64,000 nt of DNA from Streptococcus pasteurianus (GCF_004843545.1 NZ_CP039457.1:462501-526500); one strand, 5' to 3'. Shown: positions 17,759 to 26,569, numbered from the stretch's first letter. The notes: a model not told the origin generated them from the sequence alone. Made by a program: numbers and translations.

Positions 17759-18916
17759 ATGAAAAAAGTAGAACAGAAAATGCTAGTTTGCTTGTTTCAA
17801 GCAACGTCATTTCAAAAATTGGAGATGTTTTATTTGATTATGTTAACAATTCATTCTTAGCTAGTTTGAATATGAATTCAATGGTGTTAGTTGAGGGATA
17901 TCAATCACTTGAAAACATTATTGGAGTCCTTTTTAATCTTTTTGGTGGTGTGATTGCTGACCGTTTTCGTTGAAAGAAAATCATCATTTTGAGCAATTTT
18001 TTAAGTGGTCTAGCTTGTATAGCCTTGTCATTTATCAGTGATAATACGTGGCTAATTTATACGATTATTGCAGCCAATGTGTTTTTGGCATTTTTATCAT
18101 CTTTTTCAACACCCGCTTATAACGCTTTTACGAAAGAAGTGGTGGAAAAAGACAATATTGCTTTACTAAATTCTTACTTGCAAACAGCGGCTACGGTTGT
18201 CAAGATTGTGATTCCAATCGTTGTGATCGGCGTTTATCGCTTTGCTTTTGGATGGTGTTTCCTTTATATTATCAAGCATCATTGTAGCCTTTGTTTCTCA
18301 GATTTTAGAAGAAAATACAAAAAACAGTCATTTTTCAATGGCTAGTATTTTTCAGGATTTAATCAGTGGCTTTCGTTATTTGGCACAAAAACGCCAAGTT
18401 TCGGTTTTGATTGCTCTATCGGCTTCTGTGAATTTTTTTATGGCTGCTTATAACCTATTACTGCCTTACAGCAACCAAATGTTCTCGAAAATTACTGAGA
18501 ATATTTACGAAACATTTTTGACAGCTGAAGCGGTTGATGGGCTTATTGGTGCTCTTATCAGCGGTAGGGTTAATAAAAAATTATCAACTGACTTGTTAAT
18601 GACTTTCTTGGCAGTTGCTGGTTTATTTCTTGGTTTAGTACCAATTTTGTATCATATTTTTCCAAATGTTGTTTTTCTGGTGCTATCACCAGCTTTTTGT
18701 AGCATCTTTTTCACTTGTTCAAAGAGAAGTTGATAGTGATGATTTGGGAATTGTCTTTACAATAGCGGTGCTCTTTATATCTCTTGGAACAGCTATTTTT
18801 ACAATCATATTGCGCCTAGACTACGAATTTAATTATCAATTCGTTGGTTTAGCAGTAATCATCTTATCTCTCATTTTCTTGATGTTACTACCCTCAAAAG
18901 GTTCCCCAAACCTTTT
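17759..18916 (+). pseudogene. Major facilitator transporter, multiply disrupted
   Basis: Consecutive pieces in different frames together read as a 12-helix MFS drug/macrolide-type exporter: VISKIGDVLFDYVNNSFLA, then IIGVLFNLFGGVIADRFR, SNFLSGLACIALSFISDN, LLDGVSFILSSIIVAFVSQI and FTIAVLFISLGTAIFTIIL. ATG 17759 has the ribosome site GGGGGAG, but frameshift within the first codons at an A-run, a TGA at 17971-17973, and further shifts near 18235 and 18710 destroy the gene. Promoter TTGCAA-16 bp-TATACT (about 17710-17738) is intact. The 3' end runs into a hairpin at 18896. Confidence 0.82.
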
Positions 18917-19075
18917 TGATGTCAAGCTTCACTTGACTCTATTTCCCACCTTGAAAGATTCCCCAAATCTTTCGAGCCATGCGGGGGTGAGTTATAAAGG
19001 TTCGGGGAACTTTTATAATCGGGAAATAAAGCTTACGAAGTAAGTATCAAAAACGGTCTTTGAATAGACCGTTTT
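18896..19075. repeat. Dense cluster of short perfect hairpins
   Basis: Hairpins follow one another: AAAAGGTT-CCCCA-AACCTTTT (18896-18916), GTCAAG-CTTCA-CTTGAC (18921-18937), GAAAGATT-CCCCA-AATCTTTC (18953-18973), an 11-bp stem with loop CGGGG (18992-19018), CTTAC-GAA-GTAAG (19032-19044) and AAAACGGTC/GACCGTTTT (19050-19075). Two have identical CCCCA loops and one has a complementary CGGGG loop. Some could be terminators, but the array as a whole is unexplained. Confidence 0.6.
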
Positions 19076-19198
19076 AGGTCAGCAACAAGAAACTAAGACT
19101 TGCTGAGAAATCGAATTTCTGCGAAACTACTGATTCGCCTTTTAATTTTTAGACTCATGAATAAAGTCTCCACTGGAAACTTTATTTGTCTCATTCCC
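19058..19198 (-). repeat. Dispersed repeat, copy 1 (inverted relative to 34037)
   Basis: About 140 bases that are the reverse complement, with roughly 85-90% identity by eye, of 34037-34175. Shared blocks include GAGACAAATAA, GACTTTATTCATGAG, CAGTAGTTTCGCAGAAA and TTCTTGTTGCTGACCTAAAA. It lies between the MFS pseudogene and the TetR gene and does not encode a protein. Confidence 0.8.
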
Positions 19199-19200
19199 TT

Positions 19201-19749
19201 TTAGTTATTCAAATGTTTAATATCGTTTTCTAGTAAGTCACTCAAGATGTGAACGAGTTCGTCTTGGGAAATGTTATTTGGCTGTGCCAGCCAGTTGATA
19301 TAGACACCCATGATGCCATTTGAAATATATCTGATTTTGATTTTATTTGATGTTGTTTGATTAGAAGAAAGGTAGTAGTGAGTTAAACCATTTTCTAAAA
19401 TATCTGTAAAATCTTTGATGAGATAGGCGTAAGATTTTTGCTTTGCAATGGTTTGATAAAATTTGAAATTAGCTTGCATGACTTGATTCAACTCATTAAA
19501 AAAGATAAAAAAATCGAAATCATTCTGTTGCTTGAGGATGTTGTCTAACTGATTACTGACATCGTCAATGATGTCATGATAAACATCAAAGGTCGTATCA
19601 TAGTGCAAATAAAACGTTTTACGGTCAATATTAGCTGATTTGGCTAACTCTGTTATGGTGATATTGTCCATTTCCTTTCTCTGTAATAAGTCGATAAACG
19701 CCTGACGAATGTTATACTTCGTGCGCGCTTTTTGTTCACTTCGTTTCAT
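19201..19749 (-). CDS. TetR/AcrR family transcriptional regulator
   Basis: A 182-residue repressor. The N-terminal helix-turn-helix is clear (KYNIRQAFIDLLQRKEMDNITITELAKSANIDRKTFYLHYDT written in pieces: NITITELAKSANIDRKTFY is the recognition part). A ligand-binding helical domain follows with the IMGVYINWL stretch typical of the DhaS-like C-terminal class. I start at ATG 19749 (MKRSEQKARTKYN), where the family normally begins, rather than seven codons upstream. It is divergent from the membrane-protein gene at 19885, which it most likely controls. The ligand is unknown. Confidence 0.85.
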   Translation of the reverse strand: MKRSEQKARTKYNIRQAFIDLLQRKEMDNITITELAKSANIDRKTFYLHYDTTFDVYHDIIDDVSNQLDNILKQQNDFDFFIFFNELNQVMQANFKFYQTIAKQKSYAYLIKDFTDILENGLTHYYLSSNQTTSNKIKIRYISNGIMGVYINWLAQPNNISQDELVHILSDLLENDIKHLNN

Positions 19750-19884
19750 ATTGATACCCCAATTTTTCACATTCTGTGGAACAATGCCCAGATTTTAAAA
19801 AGCTGTCATTGTTTTGCCATTTGCTATTCATTATAATACTCACATGTAGAATCTTCAACAAGAAGAGATAAAAGGAGAATTCAA

Positions 19885-20679
19885 ATGGTTTTTGACACAT
19901 TATTTAATGCGTATCCGCAAGGTGACGTTACGTTACAAGATTTTGTGACAGCTTTAACGCCTGGTGCGCCCAATTTTATATTGACTTTAACAACTGTTCT
20001 TATCACGTTTGTGTTGGGATTTTTAGTCTATATTTATTCTTTCGTGTTGGTGGATAGAGAAAAAAGTGGTCCTTATCCATTATGGATGCACACTTTTTAT
20101 TGTGCAGCAGATTTTATGGGAATCTGGGTGTTTTTAGCAGCCTATCAAAATTATCACCATTTTTGGTTCTTTCTATTAGGCGTAATTGGTGAGATTGTTT
20201 GGGTTGGTTTTGAATTCTACTGTCTTTGGCGAGCGGTTACCTATGAAAGAAAAGAAATTTGGGGCGATAAAGTGACTCTCAAAAAAGCAATTTTTGATTG
20301 CTGTTTACAAGTCTTAATTTTCTTTGTCAGCCTTAATCTTCTGCGAGTAGAGTTGCATGATACCTCGATGTTTAAATTCTGGATTTTTACGCAAGTTATT
20401 ATCTGCTCTGTTCCAGGACTGTTTTGGGAAAAGCGTGGAACACGTATTGGAGCAAGCTGGCAGTTGAATATTGTCCTTGTTTTGGTGGCTATTATGTCTT
20501 TCAATCCATGGAATATGTGGGCACTAATTAGTCCGCAATTTTTCTCTCTTAGTAATAATCCTTGGTATTACTTTGTTGGGCTAGTTACTCTTATGTTTGC
20601 TCTGAGAGGCTGTTATATCTATGCAAAATTACCTCAAAAACCGAAATATCTACCAGATGGCAGCAAAACGATTTTTTAG
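19885..20679 (+). CDS. Seven-helix membrane protein of unknown function
   Basis: A 264-residue protein with about seven hydrophobic helices (ILTLTTVLITFVLGFLVYIY; FWFFLLGVIGEIVWVGFEFY; QVLIFFVSLNLLRVEL; IFTQVIICSVPGLFW; FVGLVTLMFALRGCYIYA) and many Trp/Tyr/Phe. Acidic residues inside helices (GEIVWVGFE) recall membrane-embedded enzymes such as the Pyr4-type terpene cyclases, but that is only a resemblance. The ATG follows AAAGGAG. The divergent TetR gene shares its 115-base promoter region. A terminator follows at 20730. Confidence 0.7.
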   Translation: MVFDTLFNAYPQGDVTLQDFVTALTPGAPNFILTLTTVLITFVLGFLVYIYSFVLVDREKSGPYPLWMHTFYCAADFMGIWVFLAAYQNYHHFWFFLLGVIGEIVWVGFEFYCLWRAVTYERKEIWGDKVTLKKAIFDCCLQVLIFFVSLNLLRVELHDTSMFKFWIFTQVIICSVPGLFWEKRGTRIGASWQLNIVLVLVAIMSFNPWNMWALISPQFFSLSNNPWYYFVGLVTLMFALRGCYIYAKLPQKPKYLPDGSKTIF

Positions 20680-21024
20680 AAAACTTTTGAAAATTATAAC
20701 AGTTATTAAAAAAGAATCATTTTAACAATATAAAAAGACTTTGAAGAAGATTGCACACACAACTTTTTCAGGTCTTTTTTCTTATATTTTTTTGATAAAA
20801 ATGACTGAAATTCCTTGATATTATTGACTTGTTTCAAATGTATGTAAGGTTTTCTGACATAAACTTAAAAATATTGTAGAAATTTTCAAAAAAGTATTTA
20901 TTTTTTAAAAGCTTAGGTGTATAATAGCTCTATCGTTGTAAAAGCGGTCACGAAATACAAAATTATCTCACTATCCTTATTTATCATTTTGGTATTTCAA
21001 TAAAAAATTTTTAAGGAGGAGCAT
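20680..21024. other. 345-base gap before asnA
   Basis: It contains a terminator for the membrane-protein gene (20730-20783; arms AAAAAGAC and GTCTTTTTT after bulges), an AT-rich stretch, the asnA -10 TATAAT (near 20921) and a leader hairpin (20952-20998). No further gene is visible. Confidence 0.6.
20952..20998 (+). promoter_or_regulatory. Leader hairpin upstream of asnA
   Basis: GAAATAC (20952-20958) pairs with GTATTTC (20992-20998), with a few more pairs inside, between the promoter and the AAGGAGG of asnA. There is no T run directly after it and no T-box core, so it may be a stability or translational element rather than an attenuator. Confidence 0.35.
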
Positions 21025-22017
21025 ATGAAGAAAAGCTTTATTCATCAACAGCAGGAGATTTCTTTTGTCAAGAATACTTTCACTCAATATTTGATTGATA
21101 AACTTGACATCGTTGAAGTGCAAGGACCTATTCTCAGTCAGGTCGGGGATGGTATGCAAGATAATTTGAATGGTATTGAAAATCCTGTATCAGTGCACGT
21201 AAAACGTATTCCTGATGCTGAATATGAAGTTGTTCATTCACTTGCTAAGTGGAAACGTCATACCTTAGCACGTTTTGGCTTCAATGAAGGAGAAGGGCTT
21301 TTCGTACACATGAAAGCTCTCCGACCAGACGAAGAAGAATTAGATCCAATTCACTCTATTTATGTTGACCAATGGGATTGGGAAAAAGTTATTCCAAATG
21401 GTCGTCGTAACATCGAGTATTTAAAAGAAACGGTTGAACAAGTTTACAAAGCTATTCGTTTGACAGAATTAGCTGTTGAAGCTCGTTTTGATATCGAAGC
21501 TGTTTTGCCTAAGAAAATCACATTCATTCACACAGAAGAATTGGTAGAACGTTACCCAGATTTGACACCGAAAGAACGTGAAAATGCTGCTGCTAAAGAA
21601 TTTGGAGCAATTTTCCTTATCGGTATTGGTGGTATTTTGCCAGATGGTCAACGTCATGATGGTCGTGCACCTGACTACGATGACTGGACTTCTGAATCAG
21701 AAAATGGTTACCACGGTCTTAATGGTGATATCATTGTTTGGAATGAAGCTTTGGATTCTGCTTTTGAATTATCATCAATGGGTATTCGTGTTGACGAGGA
21801 AGCTCTCAAACGTCAAGTTAAAATCACTGGTGACGAAAATCGTTTGCAACTAGAATGGCATAAAGCTCTTCTTAATGGTCTCTTCCCACTTACTATCGGT
21901 GGTGGTATCGGTCAATCTCGTATGGCAATGTTCTTGCTCCGTAAGAAACATATCGGAGAAGTTCAATCAAGTGTTTGGCCGAAAGAAGTTCGTGACACTT
22001 ACGAAAATATTCTTTAA
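21025..22017 (+). CDS. asnA: Aspartate-ammonia ligase (asparagine synthetase A)
   Basis: A 330-residue class II synthetase-like enzyme making asparagine from aspartate, ammonia and ATP. Typical stretches are [15 protein letters not shown] at the start, [47 protein letters not shown] and, near the end, [18 protein letters not shown] (ATP-binding class II motif 3). Length equals the usual 330. AAGGAGG sits eight bases before ATG 21025. The gene is monocistronic, with a hairpin in its leader and a G-U-rich terminator behind. Confidence 0.96.
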   Translation: MKKSFIHQQQEISFVKNTFTQYLIDKLDIVEVQGPILSQVGDGMQDNLNGIENPVSVHVKRIPDAEYEVVHSLAKWKRHTLARFGFNEGEGLFVHMKALRPDEEELDPIHSIYVDQWDWEKVIPNGRRNIEYLKETVEQVYKAIRLTELAVEARFDIEAVLPKKITFIHTEELVERYPDLTPKERENAAAKEFGAIFLIGIGGILPDGQRHDGRAPDYDDWTSESENGYHGLNGDIIVWNEALDSAFELSSMGIRVDEEALKRQVKITGDENRLQLEWHKALLNGLFPLTIGGGIGQSRMAMFLLRKKHIGEVQSSVWPKEVRDTYENIL

Positions 22018-22050
22018 GTAGAAGAAATCTTATTTTAAGGACTAAGAAAA

Positions 22051-22077
22051 GTCGGCTAGGATAACTAGTCGGCTTTT
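22051..22077 (+). terminator. Terminator of asnA
   Basis: GTCGGCTAG-gataa-CTAGTCGGC pairs over nine positions using two G-U pairs and is followed by T5. The wobble pairs mean that it works only for rightward RNA. Confidence 0.75.
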
Positions 22078-22092
22078 TGATTTTGGGAATAG

Positions 22093-22127
22093 AAAAAGTT
22101 GTTAGAGCGATTTTCTAACAACTTTTG
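22093..22127 (-). terminator. Terminator of the 243-residue helical-repeat protein gene
   Basis: AAAAGTTGTTAG and CTAACAACTTTT arms around an eight-base loop, with a T run for leftward RNA. It is similar in sequence to the terminator at 22998-23035. Confidence 0.8.
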
Positions 22128-22150
22128 TAAAATTATTTAAATTAAATTGC

Positions 22151-22882
22151 TTACCAAGGAAGACCTGCTGCAGCAATTTCAGCTTTTGAAGCGTATTGTC
22201 CATTTGGACGATGCCATCTGCCACGAGCATCTCTAGAATATCCACTAGCAGCTTGTTGTTGTGCCTGTTGAGCCGCTGCCTGTTCTTGTGCTTGGCGTGC
22301 AGCTTCTTCGGCTGCAGCTTGTTCTTGAGCCTGTCTAGCCTCTTCGGCTTTTCTTGCTTCTTCAGCTTGAGCCGCTTCCTCGGCTTCTTTAGTCTCAATA
22401 GCTGAAACAACGGCGTTAATACGATTGTTAAAATCACCTTTTTTAGCTGTGTCTGTTACCGCATCAACTTTATTTTTAGCATCGTCAACATTTTCACGAG
22501 TTTGATTAGCTTCTAAGTTTGCAACAGCAGTTTCAGCCGCTGCCTGAGCTGTCTCTTCTTGTTTTTGTGTTTCTATCGCAGTCTTGACAGTTGCGATACG
22601 TTTTTTAAGTTGTTTTTTGACTTTCTTATTTTTTACGGCTTTAACTTTTTTGGTAGCTAAATCAAGATTTTCTTGGGTCTGGTCCTTTTCAAGTTGTTTA
22701 ACAGCTTTTTTTGCTGCTTTAGTAGCTTTATCGTCTTTTTTGGTGGTTTTACTTTTAGACTTAGTATCCGCTAAAACAACATGATTGTTTTCGACTGGTG
22801 TTGTTAAAAGTCCTTGGTCTTGAGAGACTCCGATGAGGGCAGTTGCCATTAATAATATGGCGAGTTTCATTTTCTTCTTCAT
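22151..22882 (-). CDS. Exported helical-repeat protein, paralogue A
   Basis: A 243-residue protein with an N-terminal signal/anchor (KKKMKLAILLMATALIGVS). Two related modules of about 45 residues follow: AVKQLEKDQTQENLDLATKK...RIATVKTAIE (residues about 58-105) and AVANLEANQTRENVDDAKNK...RINAVVSAIE (about 117-162). Next is an Ala/Glu/Gln-rich coiled coil (residues 163-215) and a compact tail SRDARGRWHRPNGQYASKAE. It resembles streptococcal wall-associated or secreted coiled-coil proteins, function unknown. It is paralogous to the gene at 23044 and each has its own terminator, so the pair arose by segmental duplication. Confidence 0.75.
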   Translation of the reverse strand: MKKKMKLAILLMATALIGVSQDQGLLTTPVENNHVVLADTKSKSKTTKKDDKATKAAKKAVKQLEKDQTQENLDLATKKVKAVKNKKVKKQLKKRIATVKTAIETQKQEETAQAAAETAVANLEANQTRENVDDAKNKVDAVTDTAKKGDFNNRINAVVSAIETKEAEEAAQAEEARKAEEARQAQEQAAAEEAARQAQEQAAAQQAQQQAASGYSRDARGRWHRPNGQYASKAEIAAAGLPW

Positions 22883-22997
22883 GTTTGATTCCTCCTGAAA
22901 AAACTTTGAATGATAAAATTTTTACACTAAAAGAATACCATTTTGAAATAAGTCTGTAAATCTCTTTTTAAGGAAAAATTAAGTAAAAAATACTATA

Positions 22998-23035
22998 AAA
23001 AAGCCGCTAGAGCAATCTCTAACGACTTTTGTAAA
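22998..23035 (-). terminator. Terminator of the second helical-repeat protein gene
   Basis: Leftward RNA forms GTCGTTAG-agattgct-CTAGCGGC with G-U pairs and ends in T6. It has the same layout and shared bases as the terminator at 22093. Confidence 0.7.
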
Positions 23036-23043
23036 ATAATCTA

Positions 23044-23847
23044 TTATTCAAAACCACAGAGTGTTAAACCTAAGTCTTGTGCTTCTGATAAGCTAACTGG
23101 TGTAGTGCTTTTTGAGCGATTTAAGCCACGGCAATTTGGGTTGAGGTGGTAGTGGCTACCAGTTCTTGTAATGTAAACTGTTGTGGTATCTCCTGGTTGG
23201 GCAGCTGCTTGATTTTGTTGTTGCTGTGCCTGTTTAGCAGCTTCGGCTTCTTTGGCTTCGATAGCTGAAACAACAGCGTTGATACGGTTGTTGAAAGCTT
23301 CCTTTTTAGTTGAATTATTTACCGCATTAACTTTATTTTTAGCGTCATCAATGTTATCACGCGATTGGTTATTTTCAAGGTTTTTAACCGCAGTTTCTGC
23401 TTTATCTTCTAATTCTTTTTCTTTTTTAGTTTCAATGGCTGTTTTGACAGTTGCGATACGCTTTTGAAATTTCTCTTTTTTGTCAGCGTCTGTAACAGCG
23501 TCAACTTTACTTGTTGCTAAATCAAGATTAGCCTGCGTTTGGTCTTTTTCGAGATTTTTTACGGCAGTTTCTGCACTGTTTTCAATCTCTTTAGTCTTTT
23601 GAACTTCTTTTTTGCCAACTTCGATATAATTAGCATTTTTTTCTTTAAAATCAGCCAGTTCACCTTGGCTATCTTTTAAGTCTGATTTGGCTTGTTTGAC
23701 ATCTTGGCTAAGCTGTTCAATCTTATCCTCTGCTTGGGATAATTCTTGACTTTGGTTACCTTGACTAGAAAAACTAGCAATCAATAATACCGATAAAATG
23801 GTAATGGCAAGATTTTTCTTGTCTTTAAAGAATGTTTTAAAATTCAT
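23044..23847 (-). CDS. Exported helical-repeat protein, paralogue B
   Basis: A 267-residue protein with an N-terminal membrane anchor (KKNLAITILSVLLIASFSSQ) and an extra coiled coil (residues about 35-85). The same two modules as paralogue A follow (AVKNLEKDQTQANLDLATSK; AVKNLENNQSRDNIDDAKNK), then a short Gln/Ala linker and a different C-terminus, VYITRTGSHYHLNPNCRGLN...LGLTLCGFE. That tail resembles the Cys/His end domain found after nuclease or secreted domains (H-x-x-x-C...C), but with only two cysteines. The start is ATG 23847 (spacing to GGAG). Function unknown. Confidence 0.75.
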   Translation of the reverse strand: MNFKTFFKDKKNLAITILSVLLIASFSSQGNQSQELSQAEDKIEQLSQDVKQAKSDLKDSQGELADFKEKNANYIEVGKKEVQKTKEIENSAETAVKNLEKDQTQANLDLATSKVDAVTDADKKEKFQKRIATVKTAIETKKEKELEDKAETAVKNLENNQSRDNIDDAKNKVNAVNNSTKKEAFNNRINAVVSAIEAKEAEAAKQAQQQQNQAAAQPGDTTTVYITRTGSHYHLNPNCRGLNRSKSTTPVSLSEAQDLGLTLCGFE

Positions 23848-23965
23848 CATAACTCCTTTATCCTAAAAAACTTTGATAATTAAAATTATCACAACAATCA
23901 TATCAAAACTCATTTTTAGTGTAAAGATGACCTAATCATTTTTTAAGTTATTTTATTTGAATTTT

Positions 23966-23980
23966 GCTATAATGGTTGTT
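23966..23980 (+). promoter_or_regulatory. Extended -10 abutting rsmD (leaderless)
   Basis: TGCTATAAT ends at 23973 and the rsmD ATG is at 23981, seven bases later; no Shine-Dalgarno is present. Transcription should start at or next to the ATG. Confidence 0.6.
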
Positions 23981-24520
23981 ATGAGAGTTGTAGCAGGAAA
24001 ATTTGGTGGGCGTCCTTTAAAGACGCTAGATGGAAAAATTACGCGCCCGACAACAGACAAGGTTAAAGGTGCTATTTTTAATATGATTGGTCCATTTTTT
24101 GATGGTGGACGTGTTTTAGACTTGTTTTCTGGTAGTGGAAGTCTAGCGATTGAAGCTATTTCACGCGGAATGGATGAAGCTGTGCTGGTTGAACGCAACC
24201 GTCAAGCGCAAGCTATTGTTTTAGAAAATATCAAAATGACAAAGTCTGAGCAGCAATTTCACTTGTTAAAAATGGATGCTAATAAGGCAATTGGCGTTGT
24301 TAGTGGACAGTTTGATTTGGTACTTTTAGACCCACCATACGCTAAGGAAGAAATTGTCAAAAATATTACGGAATTAGAAGAAGCAGGGCTTTTGTCTGAG
24401 GATGTCATGCTGGTTTGTGAGACGGATAAGGCTGTTGATTTACCAGAAGAAATTTCAAATTTTGGCATCTGGAAACAAAAAACATATGGCATTAGTAAGG
24501 TTACGGTATATGTTAGGTAG
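23981..24520 (+). CDS. rsmD: 16S rRNA (guanine966-N2)-methyltransferase
   Basis: A 179-residue SAM methyltransferase modifying G966 of 16S rRNA. Typical opening MRVVAGKFGGRPLKTLDG, RPTTDKVKGAIFNMIG, SAM loop VLDLFSGSGSLAIEAISRG, and the catalytic LLDPPY. The start at ATG 23981 matches the family's N-terminus; the longer frame from 23957 would include the promoter. It is followed 32 bases later by coaD, the usual streptococcal order rsmD-coaD-SepM-like protease. Confidence 0.95.
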   Translation: MRVVAGKFGGRPLKTLDGKITRPTTDKVKGAIFNMIGPFFDGGRVLDLFSGSGSLAIEAISRGMDEAVLVERNRQAQAIVLENIKMTKSEQQFHLLKMDANKAIGVVSGQFDLVLLDPPYAKEEIVKNITELEEAGLLSEDVMLVCETDKAVDLPEEISNFGIWKQKTYGISKVTVYVR

Positions 24521-24552
24521 AATTGAGTGATTTTATCACTAATGGAGGCAAT

Positions 24553-25050
24553 ATGGCTAAAATTGGTTTATTTACGGGGTCTTTTGACCCTGTGACAAAT
24601 GGGCATCTTGATATCATAGCGCGTGCAAGCAAGTTGTTTGATACACTTTTTGTGGGCATTTTTTACAATAAAGATAAGAATGGCTTCTTTAGTGTTGAAG
24701 AGAGACGGCAGATGTTAGAAGAAGCACTGCAAGAATTTCCGAACGTAAAAGTGATTACAGCGCGTGATTCTTTGGTGGTGGATATTGCCAAGCGTTTAGA
24801 AGTTGGTTATCTCGTGCGTGGTATCCGTAATGGGAAAGATTTAGAGTACGAGGCTGATTTAGCGTTTTATAATCATTATCTGGCGTCAGAGATTGAGAGT
24901 GTTTTTTTATTGTGCTCTCCTGATTTGGTTCATGTCTCATCAAGTCGCATCCGTGAATTGATTTATTTCTATTCAGATATTTCAGATTTTGTACCAACAA
25001 GTGTTGTCAAAAAAGTGGAGGAAAAATATGGCAATCTTAAAAAGATTTAA
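24553..25050 (+). CDS. coaD: Phosphopantetheine adenylyltransferase
   Basis: A 165-residue hexameric nucleotidyltransferase making dephospho-CoA from 4'-phosphopantetheine and ATP. GLFTGSFDPVTNGHLDII carries the T-x-GH motif near residue 18, ERRQMLEEAL follows, VRGIRNGKDLEYE binds the pantetheine arm, and VSSSRIRELI is the C-terminal ATP loop. GGAGG nine bases upstream sets ATG 24553. Its 3' end overlaps the protease gene by 23 bases, so the two are coupled. Confidence 0.96.
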   Translation: MAKIGLFTGSFDPVTNGHLDIIARASKLFDTLFVGIFYNKDKNGFFSVEERRQMLEEALQEFPNVKVITARDSLVVDIAKRLEVGYLVRGIRNGKDLEYEADLAFYNHYLASEIESVFLLCSPDLVHVSSSRIRELIYFYSDISDFVPTSVVKKVEEKYGNLKKI

Positions 25051-26113
25051 AGAGATTTTGAAAAAGTTGGGTCGTATTTTATATCGCTTTAAGTGGTGGA
25101 TATTAGGTGTTGTAGGCATTGTTTTCTTACTATTTAGCTTGTTGTATCCGCTTGATTACTATATTGAAATGCCTGGTGGTGCTTATGATATTCGTAGCGT
25201 TTTAACGGTTGATAATAAGGAAGATGACGAAGATGGCTCTTATAATTTTGTGGCTGTCACGGTTAGTCAGGCGACCTTGGCACAATTGGTTTATGCTTGG
25301 TTAACTCCCTACACAGAAATTTCGACAGCCGCAGATGTGACTGGTGGTTATAGTAATGCTGATTATCTTCGTATCAATGAGTATTACATGGAAACCTCTC
25401 AGAATACAGCGACTTATCAAGCCTTAACATTGGCAGGAAAGGAAGCAACGCTTGATTATCAAGGGGTTTATGTTTTAAATGTTAGTGATAATTCGACGTT
25501 TAAAGGGATTTTGAATATCTCTGATACGGTAACTGGGGTTAACGGTCAGACATTTAACAGCTCGGCAGAATTAATGGCCTATGTGGCTGATTTGGATTTA
25601 GGGTCTGAAGTAACTGTTCAATATACATCAGACGGCGAAGCAAAAGAAGCCACAGGAAAAATTATTGAATTGTCAAATGGAAAAAATGGTATCGGAATCG
25701 GTTTGGTAGATCATACGTCGGTGTCATCAGATGTTGATGTTAATTTTGATACGAGTGGTGTTGGTGGTCCAAGTGCTGGTTTGATGTTTACGCTTGATAT
25801 TTATGACCAATTAAACAGTGAAGATTTGCGTAAAGGTCGTAAAATTGCTGGTACAGGTACGATTGAATCAGATGGTTCAGTCGGGGATATTGGTGGCGCA
25901 GCACTTAAAGTTGTTGCTGCTGCTAAAGCTGGTGCAGATATTTTCTTTGTTCCAAATAACCCTGTGGATGAGGAAACATTGAAAAAAGACCCAGATGCGA
26001 AAACGAACTATGAAGAAGCTGTCGCAGCTGCTAAAGACCTCGATACCGATATGAAAATCGTTCCAGTCACAACTGTTCAAGAAGCAATTGACTATCTGCG
26101 AAATAATGATTAA
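25028..26113 (+). CDS. sepM: PDZ/Lon-like S16 membrane protease, SepM family
   Basis: A 361-residue protein: one N-terminal membrane helix (WWILGVVGIVFLLFSLLYPL), a PDZ domain (residues about 125-210, NISDTVTGVNGQTFNSSAELM) and a Lon-type protease domain with the catalytic serine in GVGGPSAGLMFTL and lysine in GGAALKVVAAAKAGAD. In S. mutans SepM trims the competence peptide CSP outside the cell; the role here is inferred from family and synteny. ATG 25028 follows GGAGG inside the end of coaD. A strong terminator lies at 26118. Confidence 0.9.
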   Translation: MAILKRFKEILKKLGRILYRFKWWILGVVGIVFLLFSLLYPLDYYIEMPGGAYDIRSVLTVDNKEDDEDGSYNFVAVTVSQATLAQLVYAWLTPYTEISTAADVTGGYSNADYLRINEYYMETSQNTATYQALTLAGKEATLDYQGVYVLNVSDNSTFKGILNISDTVTGVNGQTFNSSAELMAYVADLDLGSEVTVQYTSDGEAKEATGKIIELSNGKNGIGIGLVDHTSVSSDVDVNFDTSGVGGPSAGLMFTLDIYDQLNSEDLRKGRKIAGTGTIESDGSVGDIGGAALKVVAAAKAGADIFFVPNNPVDEETLKKDPDAKTNYEEAVAAAKDLDTDMKIVPVTTVQEAIDYLRNND

Positions 26114-26117
26114 AAAG

Positions 26118-26149
26118 AAAACATCTCTGTGAATACGGAGATGTTTTTT
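26118..26149 (+). terminator. Terminator of the rsmD-coaD-sepM operon
   Basis: AAAACATCTC and GAGATGTTTTTT arms around a ten-base loop. Confidence 0.85.
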
Positions 26150-26241
26150 GTTCACTTTAAATTAATTTTTTCTTAAGTTTCATTGGGTAAAATTCCCTTA
26201 AAATATGGCAGTAGATTAGTAACAATAGATAGGAGGGAGTT

Positions 26242-26496
26242 ATGACGAACTGGCAAAAGCGATTTGTGATTTGGTTTAATCTTGCCATTTTATTTATTTT
26301 TTTAGATGTGACTTTGTTGATATTTATTCGGTCGATTAATAGTCATGGTGTTTATCAGACAATGCAAATGAAATGGCTAACGTTCTCAATGTGGATTCTC
26401 TGTTATGCTTTTGTTTGGACGTGTCAGGGTGTGGGGTATATGTTTTTTAAACATATTAAACAAGTAAGAAAACAAGAAGATAGGCATGTGATTTAA
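26242..26496 (+). CDS. Small two-helix membrane protein, unknown
   Basis: An 84-residue protein with two hydrophobic segments (FVIWFNLAILFIFLDVTLLI; WLTFSMWILCYAFVWTCQGV) and a basic C-terminus (KHIKQVRKQEDRHV). GGAGGGAG stands before ATG 26242, and CCTTAAAATATG upstream may hold a promoter. I recognise no family; the strong ribosome site supports expression. Confidence 0.6.
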   Translation: MTNWQKRFVIWFNLAILFIFLDVTLLIFIRSINSHGVYQTMQMKWLTFSMWILCYAFVWTCQGVGYMFFKHIKQVRKQEDRHVI

Positions 26497-26569
26497 TATG
26501 AGATAATGAGTTGGATTTACAGAATCTGATTCATTTTTTATGCTTAGTTTAATAAAAATAATATTTTAA

